Source: Halorubrum sp. SD626R
GTDB taxonomy: Archaea; Halobacteriota; Halobacteria; Halobacteriales; Haloferacaceae
Length of the DNA: 64,000 bases
Direction: 5' to 3'
NCBI RefSeq assembly: GCF_001261915.1
Contig: NZ_CVRT01000106.1
Coordinates: 16,530-80,529 of the forward strand
Shown: in pieces, positions 24,012 through 33,608 of the stretch
Layout of the letters: every line of letters begins with the position of its first letter
How positions within the stretch are numbered: the first letter of the stretch is position 1
Program-made: the position numbers and the translations under genes
The notes under the pieces: model-generated
Database searches by the model: none
What the model was told of the DNA's origin: nothing
Seen by the model: only the letters and a program-made list of their open reading frames with translations

Positions 24012-27000
24012 TTACCTCGAATAACTCGATTTTAGCTTCGGAAGGCCAGTTTCGAGAACTTCGTACTGATCCCACTCCTTGAGGTTCTCCCAGATTCCCT
24101 TTTCAACATCAACAGTGACACCGTCATCAATCATTTCGTCGATGGTATCACGGAATTCCCTGATGTCGTCAAGGTCGTTTTGCACTTCTTCCTTCCTCTT
24201 CAGGAGCTCCTTGTCCGGATCATCGCCGCTGGTTTGAGCGTTGAGTGTTTCAAGCTCATTTTCGAGTTCACCGATTCGTGAATCGAGATACTGTCCACGG
24301 AGTTTCGGGAGTGTATTGGAACCAATATTATGGTAATAAATAAAACAACTAAATGAACCATTGGGACTTTCAAGCTGCCAATAAATCGGAATGCGCTGGC
24401 CGCGGCGGCGATATTCTTTGCAGTGATAATAACGGAAGTAATCATCTGAGAGCCACTGACCAACCGATTCCCCAAGAATACCTGAAAAGTAATCAAGTGT
24501 ATCGTCTGGATCTTTTACGACCTCATCTAAAGCTGTTCTAAAGAGGTTATCAACGTCGGATTCAGCAGTAACATCAATAATTTCATCGCGCTGGATCGGC
24601 GCTTCAGGCATCCACCGTCCGAATAGCACCCCTAATATCACACTGATGAAACGCTTACAAACTGCTTCTTTCTCTTTGTCTCGATAGAGATTATTCCCTT
24701 TGCGGAAATGAGCGAGATCGGTGGGCGAGAGACCTAAACGAGTGTAAATGTCTTCCAGACTTTTCCCGTTCTCAATCATAGACTTGATCTCTGATCGAAC
24801 TTCCTCTGGATCTGTTTCTATTGAAGCGAAGTCTGTTTGGTAGGATCTATTCAATTCTGATACCAGTTCCTCAGAAACAGAGATCATCGAATATATTTCC
24901 TTATCAATCTTTGAATGATTCTCAACAATAGTAGCTTCAGATATATCCTTTTCAAAGAGTGCTGTCCTCACCCATTCACGGATATTATTTATTTCACTAT
25001 ATTTATCTATGTCAAATGACCGAGCTACTTCCGTATAACTGAAGTTTGACTGTTGTGCCTCTATATTTTCTTGAACATAATTGGAAATCGTTGTTTCCGT
25101 CTCTTCCGATGTCGGTACAGGGATTTCACCGGCGTCACTTGGGTTGAAATTTACTGTAGGATTAATCCCATTTGCTAAATATCTGAACAGGTTTGAATTC
25201 ACATATCCTAGAATATAGTAGAGTGATAATTCATCTGGATGGATACTATAAACGCTCTTATCATAGACGCAATCCCCTGGATAGTACTTCGCCATAAATT
25301 CATTACTAAAGCTTCTAAATGCTATTCCTTCTTGAAAATATTTGGAAGTATCAGAGAGTCCCTGATAGTTTTTCCCGTGTTTATCCCCATACTCAGTAAT
25401 ATTTTGTCCGTCATTTTCCCACCGGATAGTATAGTCAATAATATCGTAATATGGATTTCTATCACCACCCCTTACATGCCATTGATATTTTTCGCCAAGG
25501 TCATCGAAATCTACTTCCCAGTATTTGCGCAGGTGATGATCGTTATCTCCCGAAGCAACTCCCCCCGATATATCTGAGAGTTGATCTAGAGGTGGATACT
25601 CAGAAAAGAGGTTCAAAACCTCGTCACCAAACCAATAAGCAAATGGCGATCTTCTAATTTCGTTAAAAAGTTCCGGGCTGGTCAAATAAACATTATCTAA
25701 GTCGCGTCCATCGGCAAGTCCGGAATAGGTTTCCCGAAGACGGTCTACCTTGTTGTCAGATTCGACCAGAGAAATGAATCTAGCTTGATCAATTGTCCTG
25801 CCGGTAAAGCAAAAAGCAGTGTTCATATATCCCTCATCTCTATGCTCAAAATGAGCCATTTCAGTAATTCCGGAATTAGAGAGGAACCATTCTCGGAACT
25901 GTTCATAGCTGGATAGAAACATAAATGTCTCCATAGTAATCATTGAAACATATCCTGTTTCCTGAACAAAATTCCTACACCGCTGAATGAACGCTGAATA
26001 AAGGTCTCGTTTCCCAATATAGTGATCTTTAACATATTGGTTTAATTCATCCCCCATTTTACTACTAGCAAGATACGGTGGATTAGATACAACAACATCA
26101 TATGTTCCGCTTATCAGATCCAGGATTTCTATCGTCTTACCGACCTCAGAAGCGAACATTTCTTCAATTGGATCATCCTGCTCAAGAGCCTCTTGAGCAA
26201 GTTGATGAGCATTTTCAAGCAATCGTTCTTTGATTTGATCCCATGACTCCACTTCACCCCCCACTACGAATGTTGATTGAGATGTTAATTTCCCATCATT
26301 TGTGAACTGCGCTTGACCTGTTTCTTCGAATCTCTCACGATGATCGCTAATTACAGAATCAATCTGCTCTTCAATTTCAACGAGACTCCCCACCTCACGA
26401 ATATTTGCGAAACTTCGCCAGACCTGCTCTAAAATTTCTTCCTCTAATTCAGATTGTGCCCGATCAAGAATCTCTCGTTTTCGATCGCCATTAACCAGTA
26501 CTGCATCAGCGGATATTATATTTAGCTGTGGAATTTCGACATCAGGAGAATATTCTTTAGCTTTTAGATATAACGAAAGTGCCGCGATTTGTGCTGCACC
26601 GGAGTCAATATCTATCCCGTACAAGTTGTTACGTAATATCTCTCTAGGAATGTACTGCTCGGGGATTGATCCGTCTTCAAGATACATCTGATAGAGGACA
26701 TCAAACGAATATAAGAGCATATGTCCACTACCACAGGCTGGGTCAAGTACTGTGATTTCTTCGGCTGGTTTAGATTTGCGTGTAGTTAATGAGCCTTCAT
26801 TCGGAGATAGATAGAAGCACATATCCTTGCTGTCTATGTTAGTGCGTCCATCCTGCATTTCCAGCCATATCCGGCCGAGCGAATTATCTACCATCCACTC
26901 GACGATATGTCTCGGGGTAAACAGTTGTGTTTTCGTGGCGATGTCCGTCCCGGCGATCTTGTAGTTCTCTTTATCGACGCGTTCGTCAATCTCTTCACGT

Positions 27001-27641
27001 TCTTCCTCACCGAAGTACTGGTACACCCAGCCAAGTGCTTCGTCACTCTCCCATGCCTGGTCGTCAATCGCATCCAGTTCGTCGAGAACTTCCTCTCGAA
27101 CTTGTGCGTCAAGGTCGATGGCAGTGTGTTCGGATTCCTCGAAAATCATCCGAATCTCTGCACCGATCTCTTGATACGCGAGATCGAGTGCGGCACCGAA
27201 GCCGTCATCCGGTGCGTTAGTTAGCTCGCCGGCAATCTCAGCCACAGTGTGGTGCATATACGACCGATTTCCGTACTCCGGACGCTCGGTGATAGTTTCC
27301 TCGACGAGGCCACGAACTTCGATGGTTTTCAGCGCGACGAATCGGTTGAGATAGGTCTTGGTCGCCTCACGGACGTAGTTAGTAATTGACCGCTTCAGAT
27401 CCCCTTCCGTGGATTCAAGTTCGCGTTCGATAGCGGCATCCAGCGTTCTCCGGGTGTGAATCTCCTCAACGGAGAGGTGCATCAGGTTCTCCAGTGGGAG
27501 TCTCTTGTCCTCATAGATGCCGTACTTTTCGAGCTGTCGTCGAAGCTCGTCTTCGAGCGTGTGACGCGTGCTGAGGATGGTACTTCGAATGGTCGAGCGC
27601 TGATCCGACGAGAGACCGGGTTGACCGTGTTTTGTGGACAT
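24012..27641 (-). CDS. pglX: BREX adenine-specific DNA methyltransferase PglX
   Basis: A 1209-residue protein; ATG at 27641 is chosen over an upstream frame extension that lacks conserved character. Motif I (VLDPACGSGHML) is near residue 298 and the amino-methyltransferase motif IV NPPY at ~520-523, the order of γ-type N6-adenine methylases. The C-terminal half should hold target recognition and BREX interaction regions. PglX methylates a non-palindromic site to mark host DNA; the target sequence cannot be read here. The 3' half of the gene is visibly more AT-rich than the 5' half, compatible with exchange of the specificity part. 187 nt separate it from brxC. Confidence 0.94.
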   Translation of the reverse strand: MSTKHGQPGLSSDQRSTIRSTILSTRHTLEDELRRQLEKYGIYEDKRLPLENLMHLSVEEIHTRRTLDAAIERELESTEGDLKRSITNYVREATKTYLNRFVALKTIEVRGLVEETITERPEYGNRSYMHHTVAEIAGELTNAPDDGFGAALDLAYQEIGAEIRMIFEESEHTAIDLDAQVREEVLDELDAIDDQAWESDEALGWVYQYFGEEEREEIDERVDKENYKIAGTDIATKTQLFTPRHIVEWMVDNSLGRIWLEMQDGRTNIDSKDMCFYLSPNEGSLTTRKSKPAEEITVLDPACGSGHMLLYSFDVLYQMYLEDGSIPEQYIPREILRNNLYGIDIDSGAAQIAALSLYLKAKEYSPDVEIPQLNIISADAVLVNGDRKREILDRAQSELEEEILEQVWRSFANIREVGSLVEIEEQIDSVISDHRERFEETGQAQFTNDGKLTSQSTFVVGGEVESWDQIKERLLENAHQLAQEALEQDDPIEEMFASEVGKTIEILDLISGTYDVVVSNPPYLASSKMGDELNQYVKDHYIGKRDLYSAFIQRCRNFVQETGYVSMITMETFMFLSSYEQFREWFLSNSGITEMAHFEHRDEGYMNTAFCFTGRTIDQARFISLVESDNKVDRLRETYSGLADGRDLDNVYLTSPELFNEIRRSPFAYWFGDEVLNLFSEYPPLDQLSDISGGVASGDNDHHLRKYWEVDFDDLGEKYQWHVRGGDRNPYYDIIDYTIRWENDGQNITEYGDKHGKNYQGLSDTSKYFQEGIAFRSFSNEFMAKYYPGDCVYDKSVYSIHPDELSLYYILGYVNSNLFRYLANGINPTVNFNPSDAGEIPVPTSEETETTISNYVQENIEAQQSNFSYTEVARSFDIDKYSEINNIREWVRTALFEKDISEATIVENHSKIDKEIYSMISVSEELVSELNRSYQTDFASIETDPEEVRSEIKSMIENGKSLEDIYTRLGLSPTDLAHFRKGNNLYRDKEKEAVCKRFISVILGVLFGRWMPEAPIQRDEIIDVTAESDVDNLFRTALDEVVKDPDDTLDYFSGILGESVGQWLSDDYFRYYHCKEYRRRGQRIPIYWQLESPNGSFSCFIYYHNIGSNTLPKLRGQYLDSRIGELENELETLNAQTSGDDPDKELLKRKEEVQNDLDDIREFRDTIDEMIDDGVTVDVEKGIWENLKEWDQYEVLETGLPKLKSSYSR

Positions 27642-27828
27642 GGATATTAGAAGACTGTGAGCCGCTGCGAAGCGAGTGGGATGGCGGCTCGCTGTGTCGT
27701 GACTCCCACCCGCGATGACATACAACGGTCAAGCAGTCGGTGTGTCTTATAATTGTGGGAGTAGCTACGCTGGGAGCTCTGGCTCGGATACGAGCAGTGT
27801 GAAAACGTCGCTGCCGTCAGAGGATTTG

Positions 27829-30800
27829 CTATCGGAAGCGGATCTCTATGTCACCATCTTGATCGAGAAGTTCTTCGACCTCTGCGCGAAGCTCCGAAAT
27901 CGGCTGATCGATGTCGTCCGGGTCGGTGACGACGACGGATCCGAAGATGGAGTTGAGGTCCACGCTTTCTCGAACCGTTCCGTCGTCTTCGTCATCTTCT
28001 AGGTTGTCAATGTCGGTCTTCGCGGCATCTTCGTATGAATCAACGGTCTGGATATGCTCGATGAGCCGTGGAAGCGACGGTGTCGGATTGATGTGCTCCT
28101 CGTTGGAGATATTCAGATCAACCGATCCATCACCCTGCCGTTCCGTCAGATCGGACAGAGCAGCGTCGAGGTCGGTCTCATCGATGTCGGAGCCAGCATA
28201 CGCCCGAACCGCTTCGATGGACTCAGTGTACGTCTCGTGGCGTTTCTCGTACAGGAATTCGTATGTGGTAGTGAACGCTTCCGCTGCAGTTCGGTAATCC
28301 GTTTTGACGTTGTTCCACTGACTGATGACGCCTTCCGTGTCCAGGGTATCAGTAACACGCTGTGCCGCCTCACGCGCCTCATCGCTGATGTCGACGAGCC
28401 CAGGATGGTCATCCGCCTCGTCGACGAGGGATTCCCACTCGGTGGTGATGAACCGCTGGATGGTTTCGTACGTCTCCAGCCGATTCTCACCACCGGTCTC
28501 ACCGCAGAACTGGGCTACGTCTTTTGCTGTTTTCGTGAGCCCTTCCAGTTCGTCTTCGAAGTCAACGAACTGTTTGATGCGCTTGGCCGACGTAGGCTGT
28601 TGCAGCAGGTTCTGTAATTGCGTCTGGAATTGCTCTACGTCGTCTGTCAGCGGGAAGTCGACCCGCTGGAGTTGCGAGAGGAGTGTGCTCGTGGTCGAAA
28701 CCCAGTCGTTCGCTGCCTCTCTGATCCCTTCGTCAACGGCTTGGTCGGTCGATTTGACCTTCCGGTCGAACAGCCGATCGAGTAGCTGCTTCGCATCGGT
28801 TCGCGTTTCGACATCGACGGTCTCCCGCTCGTCGAACGAGGTGGATTTGAATTTCGTGACCTGCGTGAACAGCTCTTGTGCCCCGTCCTCGGAATACGTC
28901 TCGTACGTTCGCTCCTTGTGTGTCGGTATGACGGAGCCGTTTCTAAAGAGCACGGCAGCGGCCAGGCGAACGACTTCCCGGCTCCACCCGTACGGTGGTT
29001 CAGCGAAGTGGTCGATCAGTTCGCTTCCAGAGCGAGATTCTCCGGCTGTCTCGCGTCGCTGAATTTCGTCTTCGACTTCGGAAGCGATGCGGGCCTCTGC
29101 GATGAGATCACCGTCTTGGACGACGCCGAGGTCGGAGAACACAGATGGGTTCGACGAGCCTTGGAGATCTCCGAATATCTGCTCGATGTGACGATCTTTG
29201 ACCGTGGGTGACCCGTGTTTGAAACTGGAGAAGACTTTGGGAATGGCGTTGTTCGTCTTCCGCGACACAAGCGAGCTAAGTGACGTGCTTGTTGTGTCGA
29301 ATTCCTCGGTGTCACCGTTGTAGATGAGTGTTCCACGCTGGAAGCTTCGTTTGAACTCGCGTTCGACCTCGTTTCGGAGACGTTGGAGATCTTCCTGTTT
29401 TTGTCCGAGAGCTTCCTGCTCTTCTTGGCTGAGCTCGTTCCCACGCTTTGATTTAACGACGGTGTTGATCTGGTAGATCGATTTCAGCTTCTCGTAGATG
29501 CTGTGTTGCTTCTCGTCGTCGGCAATCCAGTACAGCGTATCGTCTTCACTGAAGCTCTGTGTTTTCAGCCCATCCGGGTCGAGATCTTCGTACCGCTGGT
29601 GGATCGGTGAGTAGGTTTTGAGATCGACGTGTCCGTTCGACGTGATGGTTTCTCCGTCGATACTCAGATTCAACTGGAACGTTTTCCCCTCGTAATTGAC
29701 GCGTGAGGTTTCGTCGAGAATGTCGTTCAGGAACCGTTTCGAAGAGCGACGGATGTCCCCAGGGCCGACCTCGATACTCTTGATTTCGTTTTCGAGTTCA
29801 CGCTCGGTCTCTCGAAGGAACCGGTAGCCCTCTTCGCTTCGTCCGACGAGGCCGGCTTCGACGAGTGCATCGAGCGTGTCGTGTACGTCGTTTTCTAACT
29901 GCTTCGTGGGGCCGAGCTCCGTCTGGAGTGAAGTTGCAATGTTATCGGCGGTGTTCGGGATCCAGGGGAGTTGTTGGAGTAGGTAGAGTGACTTGAGAAC
30001 GCGGCGGGCGATTTCTGGGTCGGCGTTCTTGGGTGTCGCTTCCCGGATGGATTTGACATCGTTGCTCGGGATGTCGTTGCTGATCTCGTCGAAGATCATA
30101 TCGAGCGTGACGAGCGCCCCGAGCTCGTCGTCGTAGAGGTGGGCCTCGTCTTTCAGCACGCTCTGTGTGACATCAATGAGTGTTCGCTCGCTGCCCGCGA
30201 GTTGGTCATCCGAGCCTTTGCCCAGCGCTTTGAACATTTCCGGGAGAATGTCGAGCTGGTACGGAAGGAACGGGTAGCAATCGATGAAGTTCTCTCTCGT
30301 GATTGGCTTCAGACTCTGACCGGAATCCAGCTTGTACCTGGCGGAAAGGATGCCTTCGTGCTGATCGTACAGATTGCCGATGGCTTCCCTGGCGTCGCCT
30401 TTCTTGCTGAGAACACGGTCGCGGACGACCTTGTCGAGGTTTTCGGACGTGAGGTCGAACCGGTGCGGGAACCGATCGATGACCTTCGACTCCTCGGCTT
30501 CTTTTTCGAGCACGCCGGGGATGAGCTGCTGGAGCTGTTCCTGGGACGTGACTCCGAGGTACACTTTCCCCTTGCCTTTCTGGCCGAACTCCTCAACGAT
30601 ACTCTGGAGCTCTAAGAGGAGTTGCCCGTCATCTCCAATGAATTGGGAGATTTCGTCGATGAAGACGAAGTATCGGGAGTTGTTCCCCGTTTCACGTTCC
30701 TGCTGTTCGACGTATTCGACGATGTCTTCCGCGAGGGTTGAAGCGTTGATCAGAACATTGTCCTGAACATCGTCGATCGCACGGGCTGCGTCTTCCTCGT

Positions 30801-31473
30801 CGTCAAACTCGCCTGTCGCCTCTACGAGTGCGGTCTCCATGTCCGACCGCACGAACATCGCATCCTTCCGAGCCTCTGTCCAGTCTTTCCCAGTGTTTGA
30901 CTCGATGGTAGCGACGAAGTCGTCGTACACGCCTCGTGATTCGAGTTCCTGTTCCATCTGGGCGACCCAAGGCATAGAAGCGTACCCGCGGGACGTGTTG
31001 AATTCACGGTGAATGATCTCGGTGATGGATTCACTCCCAGATGCATCGGCTTTCGCGCCGATCTGGAACATCAGCACCTCGGAATCGAATTTGTTCGTGA
31101 CCGACGAGACGGCCCCGTCGAGCATCTCGTTAGCCTCGATTCGATCCCGAAACATCTCTGCCGCATACGTATCCCCGAACTCCCGGTTTTCCAGGACGTG
31201 CCCGAGGATTTTCATGAAGTGGCTTTTCCCGGATCCGAAGAATCCGGAAACCCACATTCCAACGTCCTCTGTTTGGGCGTGTTCTGTGTCGATGACGGCT
31301 TCTAAGGCGTCCGAGAAGTGCCGTTCGAGCTGCGGTGTGAGGATGTATTCTTCGAGTTCTTTCTTGACGACGCTCGGGTCATCGTTATCGACTTTGACGA
31401 CCCGGTCGATCTTCCGGTTGATCGGCCGGTAGAAGATCTCGTTGATTTGGTAGGTAGAAGTAGTGTCACTCAT
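27829..31473 (-). CDS. brxC: BREX P-loop ATPase BrxC
   Basis: A 1214-residue protein of the large STAND-like ATPase family. It starts SDTTSTYQINEIFYRPINRK, a typical BrxC opening, with Walker A GFFGSGKSHF at 77-86 and Walker B RYFVFIDEISQFI near 265-278. The long C-terminal part is helical with coiled-coil-like stretches. BrxC is essential for BREX defence and probably assembles with BrxB and PglZ. Its start overlaps the end of brxB by 8 nt. Length is normal for BrxC/PglY. Confidence 0.95.
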   Translation of the reverse strand: MSDTTSTYQINEIFYRPINRKIDRVVKVDNDDPSVVKKELEEYILTPQLERHFSDALEAVIDTEHAQTEDVGMWVSGFFGSGKSHFMKILGHVLENREFGDTYAAEMFRDRIEANEMLDGAVSSVTNKFDSEVLMFQIGAKADASGSESITEIIHREFNTSRGYASMPWVAQMEQELESRGVYDDFVATIESNTGKDWTEARKDAMFVRSDMETALVEATGEFDDEEDAARAIDDVQDNVLINASTLAEDIVEYVEQQERETGNNSRYFVFIDEISQFIGDDGQLLLELQSIVEEFGQKGKGKVYLGVTSQEQLQQLIPGVLEKEAEESKVIDRFPHRFDLTSENLDKVVRDRVLSKKGDAREAIGNLYDQHEGILSARYKLDSGQSLKPITRENFIDCYPFLPYQLDILPEMFKALGKGSDDQLAGSERTLIDVTQSVLKDEAHLYDDELGALVTLDMIFDEISNDIPSNDVKSIREATPKNADPEIARRVLKSLYLLQQLPWIPNTADNIATSLQTELGPTKQLENDVHDTLDALVEAGLVGRSEEGYRFLRETERELENEIKSIEVGPGDIRRSSKRFLNDILDETSRVNYEGKTFQLNLSIDGETITSNGHVDLKTYSPIHQRYEDLDPDGLKTQSFSEDDTLYWIADDEKQHSIYEKLKSIYQINTVVKSKRGNELSQEEQEALGQKQEDLQRLRNEVEREFKRSFQRGTLIYNGDTEEFDTTSTSLSSLVSRKTNNAIPKVFSSFKHGSPTVKDRHIEQIFGDLQGSSNPSVFSDLGVVQDGDLIAEARIASEVEDEIQRRETAGESRSGSELIDHFAEPPYGWSREVVRLAAAVLFRNGSVIPTHKERTYETYSEDGAQELFTQVTKFKSTSFDERETVDVETRTDAKQLLDRLFDRKVKSTDQAVDEGIREAANDWVSTTSTLLSQLQRVDFPLTDDVEQFQTQLQNLLQQPTSAKRIKQFVDFEDELEGLTKTAKDVAQFCGETGGENRLETYETIQRFITTEWESLVDEADDHPGLVDISDEAREAAQRVTDTLDTEGVISQWNNVKTDYRTAAEAFTTTYEFLYEKRHETYTESIEAVRAYAGSDIDETDLDAALSDLTERQGDGSVDLNISNEEHINPTPSLPRLIEHIQTVDSYEDAAKTDIDNLEDDEDDGTVRESVDLNSIFGSVVVTDPDDIDQPISELRAEVEELLDQDGDIEIRFR

Positions 31474-32035
31474 GTCCGATCACCTTTGCGCGGTAATATG
31501 TTCCTTCAGATTCATCGAGGAATCTTAAACTCTTGTCATCAACGGTCGCCGGATAGCAAAACACGATTGGGGTGTCATCTGGCGTGTTCGTCTCTAACTG
31601 CCCCATCAGCGTAGATGCACTAGCGAACGGATACAGGATACCCATTCGATATACAACAACGGTGTCTGCGTCTTCGGCCTGCGTGGCAATAGCCGACGCC
31701 AGTTGCCCCATCTCACCGTCATCCAGTAGTGAGGACTTCAAACCGCTGAGCAACTGTTCACGGTCCCGCCGTTCGAGGTCGATTACGTTGTCGAGGATAC
31801 CTCGCTCCTCAAGTACACTGAAGACGAGGTCACGCATATCGATCGCGGCAACCGTTTGGTCGTGGTACTCCAGTTTCTCAATCAGACTCCGAATTTCCCC
31901 ATCCACGTCGATTTCGTCGGCGGGATCGTACGTGAACACGATGAATGGAACACCCGCTCGCTTTCCGACTTCCTCTCTGTCCTCACGAACGAGTCGTTCG
32001 ACTTCTTCGAGTCGTGTTTGAAAGTCAGAAAGCAT
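31466..32035 (-). CDS. brxB: BREX protein BrxB (DUF1788)
   Basis: A 189-residue αβ protein matching the DUF1788/BrxB pattern: GVPFIVFTYDPADE near the start, VAAIDMRDLVFSVLEERGIL in the middle, and VVVYRMGILYPFASASTLMG followed by PIVFCYPATVD. The role in BREX is structural or regulatory and not well known. It overlaps brxA by 11 nt and brxC by 8 nt, which means tight translational coupling. Confidence 0.92.
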   Translation of the reverse strand: MLSDFQTRLEEVERLVREDREEVGKRAGVPFIVFTYDPADEIDVDGEIRSLIEKLEYHDQTVAAIDMRDLVFSVLEERGILDNVIDLERRDREQLLSGLKSSLLDDGEMGQLASAIATQAEDADTVVVYRMGILYPFASASTLMGQLETNTPDDTPIVFCYPATVDDKSLRFLDESEGTYYRAKVIGHE

Positions 32036-32834
32036 CGATCAACTCGTCTATTGTGTCGTGTTTCATTCTCAATCGTTCTGTCGATCCGCGTTTCTCATAG
32101 TTAATGTACTGTGGCGAAATATCGCGGATTCGGCGCTGGACTTCGGATTCATCCATCAAGAAGAGTTTCCAGTCATCGTGTTCGATCACTTCAGATGCGG
32201 ATGTAGCCTCTTCATCGAAGAGTCGATACACGACGTACGCGATCGTTTCGTCAGGAATGTAGGTGACTGCGAATTCTTTTTTTTGCCTTCCTTCTAACAA
32301 GCCAAAGTTTCGAAGTGCAGTAAGATACGACGATGCGGCTTGAGTAATCGTCTCGTCGGATCGATCACAAAGGTCAGAATAGTTGTCTTTGATTGATTGA
32401 ATGAACGTAACAATGTCTTCACCGTTGACAGAGAGAGTTCCCCGCTCAAACTCGGGATAGAGGAATTCGATCGTAATGAGACGGATAAATGGGTCTTGTG
32501 CGAATTCATAATAGAGACACCAATCGGCTACATCACTTCGAACGTCATCTGAGAGAATCCGCATCAACGAGGTCTCAGAGTACTCATCTTTGCTTGGGAT
32601 GTGTCTCCGGGTGACCTCGCGGAGAATGTTCGCCCGGTACTCGTCGGTATTTTTATTCAGAATATTGTCTTCGACCACCATTCGCTCCAGTTCATCGTAC
32701 GATTGGCAGTCAGAATATGCCTGCAGAATGCGCTTTGTTTCATCAATATAGCTGCTGTGATGGGCGATTTTCGGGTCGATGCTCGTGGCTTGAACGGCGT
32801 CTCCGTCTTCAGATTCCAGGTGCTCGTTGCTCAT
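32025..32834 (-). CDS. brxA: BREX protein BrxA (DUF1819)
   Basis: A 269-residue mostly helical protein fitting BrxA: an early ETKRILQAYSDCQSYDELER, then NILREVTRRHIPS, and a mid-region WCLYYEFAQDPFIRLITIEF. The BrxA family has a DNA-binding fold related to NusB-type helical bundles. It is ~50 residues longer than many bacterial BrxA proteins because of an acidic N-terminal tail typical of haloarchaea. It begins 9 nt after the brxE-like stop and overlaps brxB. Confidence 0.9.
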   Translation of the reverse strand: MSNEHLESEDGDAVQATSIDPKIAHHSSYIDETKRILQAYSDCQSYDELERMVVEDNILNKNTDEYRANILREVTRRHIPSKDEYSETSLMRILSDDVRSDVADWCLYYEFAQDPFIRLITIEFLYPEFERGTLSVNGEDIVTFIQSIKDNYSDLCDRSDETITQAASSYLTALRNFGLLEGRQKKEFAVTYIPDETIAYVVYRLFDEEATSASEVIEHDDWKLFLMDESEVQRRIRDISPQYINYEKRGSTERLRMKHDTIDELIDAF

Positions 32835-32843
32835 ATGTACTCT

Positions 32844-33491
32844 TCACGCGTTTTCCGGTTTAAGCTCCGAGTTGAGTTGGTAGTACGGCACACGTAGCCG
32901 ATCCGTATTCTGCCCGTACCCTCGCAGAAGAGTTACCAGCAGACGCCATTTTTCCGGATCGATTTCTGACTGCCCATACCCCTCTTCGCTGAGCTGATAC
33001 GAATCAGCCGCTGGTTCTGGAAGTGAAATAGAAGACGCGGTGATATTCGAGGCAGTATGTTCAATAATTGGGTCCGTCCAATTGCTCTCCAGAGACTGGA
33101 CGGAGAGTTCTTCAAGAGCAGTCAACGAAGGTTTATCGGGAACGTTGAGATCTTCGATGGCGGCTCCGAGTTGCGCTTCGAGTTTTGGACCGAAGGAAAA
33201 CAGCGATATGGAATCGGCAGGGAGAACGTCTGACTCCGCTTTCCGACCGACCTTCATTGCGAGGTTGAGTTGCGACTGTAACCGTGTTTTAGGGGTCACT
33301 TCTTCTAGTCTTGCTCGACCGGTTTCTGAGAGGACGCGTGAGTCCCACCATCCTTGATTATTCGATTCACCAACGCGTTCGATCAATAACCGAGATGCGA
33401 TGAGATCCAGAAAGAAGTCATCTTCCAGTCCCGTCTCGCGGAGATTCTGCCGTGTTGAGGTGAATACCTCGACGAGATCTTGTGAAGCCAT
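32844..33491 (-). CDS. brxE: BrxE-like protein, first gene of the BREX operon
   Basis: A 215-residue protein. Residues ~25-115 fit the BrxE pattern as I know it: a helix ending LLIERVGES, a WW pair followed by S (QGWWDSRVLSETG), RARLEEVTPKTRL in place of the usual FPRT stretch, an Ala/Lys helix, then a segment with LFSFGPKLEAQLG like the HLFRLP...E region. BrxE defines type 6 BREX, where it precedes brxA. It is here in the same place, 9 nt before brxA. The C-terminal half (~130-215) is not recognised. The match is motif-based and should be tested with a profile. Confidence 0.7.
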   Translation of the reverse strand: MASQDLVEVFTSTRQNLRETGLEDDFFLDLIASRLLIERVGESNNQGWWDSRVLSETGRARLEEVTPKTRLQSQLNLAMKVGRKAESDVLPADSISLFSFGPKLEAQLGAAIEDLNVPDKPSLTALEELSVQSLESNWTDPIIEHTASNITASSISLPEPAADSYQLSEEGYGQSEIDPEKWRLLVTLLRGYGQNTDRLRVPYYQLNSELKPENA

Positions 33492-33608
33492 ATGTACATC
33501 CTCAAGTGGGGATGGCTTAGAACCAGCGTCTCAACTCTTAGAGCACGTCTGTCGTGTCAAGACGGTACGGAACAAATATCCCCATACGACGGGGAGTTAG
33601 CGAGTACG

